Part shown: positions 59,860 through 64,000 of the stretch, in pieces
Numbering within the stretch: position 1 is the stretch's first letter
How the letters are laid out: the number at the start of each line of letters is the position of its first letter
Assembly: GCF_001428335.1 (NCBI RefSeq)
Contig: NZ_LMSG01000021.1
Coordinates: forward strand, 124,001 to 188,000
Direction: 5' to 3'
Source: Arthrobacter sp. Soil762
GTDB lineage: Bacteria > Actinomycetota > Actinomycetes > Actinomycetales > Micrococcaceae
Length of the DNA: 64,000 bases
Notes under the pieces: model-generated
The model's database searches: none
What the model was told of the DNA's origin: nothing
The model's input: the letters and a program-made list of their open reading frames with translations, nothing else
Position numbers and translations under genes: made by a program

Positions 59860-61472
59860 TCGGGATTGCCACGGCCGTAGACGTTGCCGACCTGAAAGAA
59901 ACCACGCTGCTCAACATGGGCATCTTCGGGCTGTTCGTCGCTGTCACCATGGTGATTGTGCTGCGGGCCAGCCGGAACAACAAAACCGCGGCGGACTACT
60001 ACGCTGCCGGCCGCTCGTTCACCGGTTCCCAGAACGGAACGGCCATTGCCGGGGATTACCTGTCCGCCGCATCCTTCCTGGGGATCACCGGCGCCATCGC
60101 CATTAACGGCTATGACGGCTTTATGTACTCCATCGGTTTCCTGGTGGCCTGGCTGGTGGCGCTCCTGCTCGTGGCAGAGCTCCTCCGGAACACCGGAAAG
60201 TTCACCATGGCCGACGTCCTCTCCTTCCGGCTCAAGCAGCGGCCGGTCCGCATCGCGGCCGCCATCTCCACCCTCGCGGTTTGCTTCTTCTACCTGCTCG
60301 CGCAGATGGCTGGAGCAGGCAGCCTCATTTCGCTGCTGCTGGGCATCAGCGACTGGGGCGGACAGGCACTGGTGATCATCGTCGTCGGCGCCCTGATGAT
60401 CATGTACGTCCTGATCGGCGGGATGAAGGGCACCACCTGGGTCCAGATCATCAAGGCGATCCTGCTGATTGCCGGCGCGGCCGTGATGACCTTCTGGGTT
60501 CTCGCCATCTACGGCTTCAACCTCTCCGACCTGCTGGGCGGCGCCGTGCAAACCTCCGGCAACTCGAATATGCTCAACCCCGGCCTGCAGTACGGCAAGA
60601 CCGAGACGTCCAAGCTGGACTTCATGTCCTTGGCCCTCGCCCTGGTCCTGGGAACGGCTGCCCTTCCCCACGTGCTGATGCGCTTCTACACGGTTCCGAC
60701 CGCCAAGGAAGCCCGCAAATCCGTTGTCTGGTCCATCGGCCTGATCGGACTTTTCTACCTGTTCACCCTGGTCCTGGGTTACGGCGCTGCAGCACTGGTG
60801 GGAGCCGAAACCATCAAGTCAGCCCCCGGCGGCGTTAATTCGGCGGCCCCGCTGCTGGCCTTCCATCTCGGCGGACCGCTGCTCCTGGGCTTTATTTCCG
60901 CGGTGGCCTTCGCCACCATCCTGGCAGTGGTGGCCGGCCTGACCATCACCGCCGCAGCGTCCTTCGCCCACGACATCTACGCCAGCGTTATCTCCAAGGG
61001 CAAGGCCGACGCCGACACCGAGGTCAAGGTGGCGCGGCGCACCGTGGTGGTCATCGGAGTCATGGCCATCCTGGGCGGCATCTTCGCCAACGGCCAGAAC
61101 GTGGCCTTCCTGGTGGCGCTCGCCTTCGCCGTCGCGGCGTCGGCGAACCTCCCGACGATCGTCTACTCGCTGTTCTGGCGCCGGTTCACCACCCAGGGTG
61201 CGGTCTGGAGCATGTACGGCGGTTTGGGCTCGGCCATTATCCTGATCGCCTTCTCGCCGGTGGTTTCCGGCCTGAAGACCTCCATGATCCCGGGCGCCAA
61301 CTTCGCCTTCTTCCCCTTGAGCAACCCCGGCATTGTGTCCATCCCGCTGGCGTTCCTGCTCGGCTGGCTGGGTACGGTGCTGGACAAGAAGCGCGAGGAC
61401 TCGGCCAAGCAGGCCGAGATGGAAGTACGCTCCCTGACCGGCGTGGGTGCGGAGAAAGCCGTGGACCACTGA
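59856..61472 (+). CDS. actP: Cation:acetate symporter (ActP/MctC family)
   Basis: 538 aa, about 13 TM helices. NKTAADYYAAGRSFTGSQNG and AIAGDYLSAASFLGITGAIA (about 45-80) and LPHVLMRFYTVPTAKEARKS (about 270-289) are typical ActP segments. Imports acetate and, in MctC relatives, pyruvate and propionate with Na+ or H+. Coupled to DUF485 by a 4-nt overlap. A CRP/GlxR-like site lies upstream of the pair. A perfect terminator follows. Confidence 0.92.
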   Translation: MIGIATAVDVADLKETTLLNMGIFGLFVAVTMVIVLRASRNNKTAADYYAAGRSFTGSQNGTAIAGDYLSAASFLGITGAIAINGYDGFMYSIGFLVAWLVALLLVAELLRNTGKFTMADVLSFRLKQRPVRIAAAISTLAVCFFYLLAQMAGAGSLISLLLGISDWGGQALVIIVVGALMIMYVLIGGMKGTTWVQIIKAILLIAGAAVMTFWVLAIYGFNLSDLLGGAVQTSGNSNMLNPGLQYGKTETSKLDFMSLALALVLGTAALPHVLMRFYTVPTAKEARKSVVWSIGLIGLFYLFTLVLGYGAAALVGAETIKSAPGGVNSAAPLLAFHLGGPLLLGFISAVAFATILAVVAGLTITAAASFAHDIYASVISKGKADADTEVKVARRTVVVIGVMAILGGIFANGQNVAFLVALAFAVAASANLPTIVYSLFWRRFTTQGAVWSMYGGLGSAIILIAFSPVVSGLKTSMIPGANFAFFPLSNPGIVSIPLAFLLGWLGTVLDKKREDSAKQAEMEVRSLTGVGAEKAVDH

Positions 61473-61537
61473 TTGAAGGCTGAGTACCGAACAAGCCGAC
61501 AGTCCGGAGAAAACTGGGACTTCGGAACCGGCTGACA

Positions 61538-61579
61538 GTCAGAGAGCCCCTGTGCCGCAAGGCACAGGGGCTCTCTGAC
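61538..61579. terminator. Perfect 19-bp terminator hairpin
   Basis: GTCAGAGAGCCCCTGTGCC (61538-61556), a GCAA tetraloop, and the exact complement to 61579. It lies between actP and a converging gene and probably serves both. Confidence 0.85.
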
Positions 61580-61631
61580 GTTCCAGCGCAGGCGACGCTC
61601 AGCTGAGGGCGACGTTCAAAAGGCGGTGGCG

Positions 61632-62219
61632 TCAGCGCTGATGGTGGCCCACCGGCATGGCCGGACCACCGTGCTGACCATGCGGCACCGCAAACTGGCC
61701 CGCTGTGGAAGCGGCGAGTCCCGGCGTCGCGATCCCGGCCACCAGCACGGCACCGGCGAAAGCGGTGAGCAGCAGGATGCCGGGGCGGGCAGCGGCGGGC
61801 GCCATGCCGTCGTCGTCCATTCCGCGGAGCCGGCGCCCCTTCAGCCAGGCGCCCGACGCGACAATCATGAGCGTCAGAAGGAGCGCCGCGAGGTGGCTGA
61901 GGTGAAGGCTGGACGTGGCGCTGCTGAAGGCAAGGGCCGCCACGTGCGCCCCGGATGCCGTCAGTAGGAACGCCACGGTCCGCCCGGACCCGACAATCCG
62001 TCCGCGGTGCAAGGCCAGGACCGTCCAGAGGATCAGGGCCGCTCCCCAGCCGCCGGAGACGACCGCCAGGGCTGGCTGCCAGACGGAGCCGGACACTCCC
62101 GGCTCCGCGAGGAGGCTTGAGGAAACGGCGAGGTTCACTGAGCCGGCCCCGAATCCTGCGAAGCCGCCGAAGAGCCGGACGGCCGGGACGGCCCATCCCT
62201 CTCGTGGCTCGGCAGCCAT
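61632..62219 (-). CDS. Hypothetical membrane protein
   Basis: 195 aa with four or five TM helices (for example PALAVVSGGWGAALILWTVL, LSHLAALLLTLMIVASGAWL, GILLLTAFAGAVLVAGIATP). Ends in a His/Gly-rich tail (PHGQHGGPAMPVGHHQR), perhaps metal-binding. No family recognised. It follows the DUF4383 gene by 6 nt, so the two are one operon. Confidence 0.72.
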   Translation of the reverse strand: MAAEPREGWAVPAVRLFGGFAGFGAGSVNLAVSSSLLAEPGVSGSVWQPALAVVSGGWGAALILWTVLALHRGRIVGSGRTVAFLLTASGAHVAALAFSSATSSLHLSHLAALLLTLMIVASGAWLKGRRLRGMDDDGMAPAAARPGILLLTAFAGAVLVAGIATPGLAASTAGQFAVPHGQHGGPAMPVGHHQR

Positions 62220-62225
62220 GGCCGG

Positions 62226-62711
62226 CTATGCCCGGACGGCTGTTGCGGACTTGTCCATGGACAGACCCATGCCCAGCAGCAGGACCGCGCTGGCCAAGTG
62301 GAGGACGTTGTCGGCACCGTTGAGCGCGATGATGTTCAGTGGCGAGGTCAGCAGGAACAGCCCAAGCACACCGACCAGGAGATAGACGGCACCCACGCCG
62401 GTGTTGACCGTACGGGCCATGGCCGTGCTTGTCAGGCCCGCGTACAGAAGTGCGCCGCCGATGGCGAGGTGGATGACATTGTGCAGCGGATTCACTTCAA
62501 AAATGATGAGGTTGGCGCCTTCCGTGGCGAAGAAGCCGATGCCGGAGGTCACCACGAAACCCAGGAGGCCGACAAGAAGATAAACGGCACCGAAGACGGT
62601 GGCGACAAGGCGGTTCGGAGAAGTGAGGATGGCCCGAATCCTTCCGGTAAGGCGGGGACGTTTTGTCCCGGCCAGACTGCGGGATCCCGGATGGGATCCT
62701 CGTAGAAGCAA
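62226..62711 (-). CDS. DUF4383 membrane protein
   Basis: 161 aa with four TM helices in two similar halves: VFGAVYLLVGLLGFVVTSGI with NPLHNVIHLAIGGALLYAG, then VGAVYLLVGVLGLFLLTSPL with GADNVLHLASAVLLLGMG. The paired LLxG...NxLHL motif is that of DUF4383. Function unknown. The TTG start at 62711 is uncertain because no good SD is seen and no Met lies before the first helix. Confidence 0.8.
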   Translation of the reverse strand: MLLRGSHPGSRSLAGTKRPRLTGRIRAILTSPNRLVATVFGAVYLLVGLLGFVVTSGIGFFATEGANLIIFEVNPLHNVIHLAIGGALLYAGLTSTAMARTVNTGVGAVYLLVGVLGLFLLTSPLNIIALNGADNVLHLASAVLLLGMGLSMDKSATAVRA

Positions 62712-62761
62712 TTCGGACCATGTCCCCGTGCGGATGGGATGCGGGCTTGGGTTGTGTGGCG

Positions 62762-63457
62762 CTAGGCCTGGGGCTTGAGCTTGATGTTGATCATTTTCAG
62801 CTCGTCGGTGCCTTCGAAGCGGTAAACGAGGTCGATCTTCTTGTCGCCGTCGCAGGTGATGAGGCCGGCGACGTCGGCCGCCTTGGTGCCGTTCTCGGTG
62901 CTGGCCTTAACTTCGTTGTAGGCAGTCTTGCAGGTGCTGTCCATCTCCAGGGTCTTGATGCCGGCAATGAAGTCCTCCTTGGTCAGCTGCTCATGGAGGG
63001 CGGGGTCAAGATAGTCGTCGTAAGCCTTGGAACTGTCGCCGGCAATCACCAGCTTGGTGAAGCTGTCAGCCAGGCCCCGGGCATGGTTGGTGGCTCCGTT
63101 GACAATGTTGACCAGGATGAGGACACCGACCACCGCCAGCAGCAGGACACCGCCCACAACGCCGAGGATGGTCCACAGCCTCCGGCGGCTTTGCGCCGGG
63201 GGCTCTTGTCCGGGCAGGCCGAATGGCCCCTGGGACGAGTATTGCCCGGGTGCACCGTATTGCTCGGGCGGGAGGAACTGCGACGGTGCACCGTATTGCC
63301 CCGGCGCACCGTGCTGTGGCGGGTTGCCGGGCAGCGGTGGCGCGCCATCCTCCCCGGGGTTGCCGGGCTGCCCCGTTGGTTGCGCGGGCTGCCCCGTTGG
63401 TTGCGCGGGCCAAGCCGCCGGCTGGACCGGCTGGTACGGTCCCTGAGGATTGCTCAC
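62762..63457 (-). CDS. Pro/Gln-rich single-TM protein with extracytoplasmic domain
   Basis: 231 aa. The cytosolic N-terminus (about 1-90) is a Pro/Gln/Gly-rich tail with tandem QPAQPTG and QYGAP repeats; part of it is encoded by a direct DNA repeat. One TM (about 96-118, ILGVVGGVLLLAVVGVLILV) is followed by about 110 residues outside. That part has two Cys (STCKTAY, LITCDGD) that could form a disulfide, and resembles DUF4878/lumazine-binding-like stress proteins. GTG start with GGAAAGG upstream. Confidence 0.75.
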   Translation of the reverse strand: MSNPQGPYQPVQPAAWPAQPTGQPAQPTGQPGNPGEDGAPPLPGNPPQHGAPGQYGAPSQFLPPEQYGAPGQYSSQGPFGLPGQEPPAQSRRRLWTILGVVGGVLLLAVVGVLILVNIVNGATNHARGLADSFTKLVIAGDSSKAYDDYLDPALHEQLTKEDFIAGIKTLEMDSTCKTAYNEVKASTENGTKAADVAGLITCDGDKKIDLVYRFEGTDELKMINIKLKPQA

Positions 63458-63596
63458 GATGGAGCCTTTCCGGCAACGCACTGGCACTGCCTTATTGTTG
63501 GGACCCGCTGAACGGCACCCGTGGATTCACCTTGGAACAGCCTATAACCCAGCCCGCCGGGGCTGGGTACCGGGGCGGTAATAAGGGCTGCTGACC

Positions 63597-64000
63597 CTAA
63601 GCGTCTCCGGATCCCCGCTCGAGCAGCGGCTGGATGCGGAACGGGATGAGTTCGCTCATGGCCAGTGCGGTGTCCGTCCTGTCCACCCCATTGCACGCGA
63701 GGATTTTCCCGTTGATCCGGAAGAGGTCCTCGGCGTCCAGGGCCACTACCCGGAGCAGGAGGTCAGCAGAGCCGGTGAGGCCGTAGCCTTCCAGGATTTC
63801 CGGAATGCCGGCGAGGTCATGGGCCAGCTGTCCCAGTTTCTGCTGCTGGACGTGGACGGAAATGAACGCCATGAGCGGATAGCCCAGGGATGCAGGGTTG
63901 ATACGCCGTTCGAAGGACAGGAAGACGTGCTTCTTCTCCAGCTGGGCCATGCGCGCCTGCACGGTGTTCCGGGACAGCCCCAGCTTCTGGGCCAACGCCA
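63597..64000 (-). CDS. Lrp/AsnC family regulator (5' end outside window)
   Basis: About 134 residues of the C-terminal part. The second half of the HTH is in view (LGLSRNTVQARMAQLEKKHV), followed by the RAM effector domain (PLMAFISVHVQQQKL, ILEGYGLTGSADLLLRVVA). The frame runs off the right edge, so the true start is beyond 64000. Members bind amino acids and control their metabolism; target not visible. Confidence 0.9.
   Translation of the reverse strand, partial: ALAQKLGLSRNTVQARMAQLEKKHVFLSFERRINPASLGYPLMAFISVHVQQQKLGQLAHDLAGIPEILEGYGLTGSADLLLRVVALDAEDLFRINGKILACNGVDRTDTALAMSELIPFRIQPLLERGSGDA

Overview
The window is high-GC, densely coded and read on both strands. Gene content and order point to an actinobacterium of the Micrococcaceae, close to Arthrobacter or Pseudarthrobacter. 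Supporting signs are a type VII secretion ATPase (EccC), ligA beside gatCAB, a SAM-IV riboswitch in front of metX, the rpsB-tsf-pyrH-frr-cdsA-DivIVA run, and many genes that appear to start without a leader. The genus is inferred from the sequence alone. No prophage, integrase, IS element or CRISPR array was seen, so this reads as ordinary chromosome rather than an island.

Layout. 1-4.2 kb: the 3' part of eccC and a small secreted, membrane-anchored protein. 4.3-8.4 kb: ligA, an inositol-monophosphatase-family gene, a GNAT acetyltransferase and a RidA protein. 8.4-12.5 kb: a CitA/CitB-type two-component system divergent from a CitMHS citrate transporter. 12.6-16 kb: gatCAB, followed by a 60-nt near-perfect palindrome. 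16.2-25 kb: a DUF5666-like secreted protein, LysR divergent from tdh-kbl (threonine to glycine), an FAD amine oxidase with hutI, a DeoR regulator, a histidine phosphatase, a 32-bp tandem repeat and a CPBP membrane protease. 25-31.5 kb: a glyoxalase-like protein, SAM-IV riboswitch and metX, a SHOCT protein, an AlkZ-like winged-helix protein with an SGNH hydrolase, an esterase, an S4 RNA-binding protein and a decayed YdcZ-type transporter gene.

31.5-42 kb is mainly housekeeping: glyS, a GNAT gene, an alpha/beta hydrolase with a DUF1295 methyltransferase-like protein, a YibE/F membrane protein, then dusB-dgt-dnaG and two identical tandem tRNA-Asn genes. 42-50 kb holds a Bcr/CflA-type exporter, a Holin-X-type membrane protein, a CDP-alcohol phosphatidyltransferase overlapping a NIPA/DMT transporter, a GT4 glycosyltransferase, a CAT-anticodon tRNA, a frameshifted acyl-CoA dehydrogenase and an M23 peptidase. 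50.4-55.5 kb is the rpsB-tsf-pyrH-frr-cdsA-DivIVA block.

55.5-61.5 kb is the most system-like part. A LytS-type kinase and a LytTR regulator are co-transcribed with a small two-TM protein and an SSS-family symporter. Divergent from them lies a second small-protein/symporter pair (DUF485 plus ActP-like). The shared control region carries a CRP/GlxR-like site, which suggests regulated uptake of acetate, pyruvate or another short organic acid. The right end has three membrane or secreted proteins of unknown function and the 3' part of an Lrp/AsnC regulator.

The most interesting non-coding signal is a recurring start architecture: a -10 hexamer followed by exactly 6 nt and then the start codon, before at least nine genes including ligA, dusB and dnaG. 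This predicts leaderless mRNAs.
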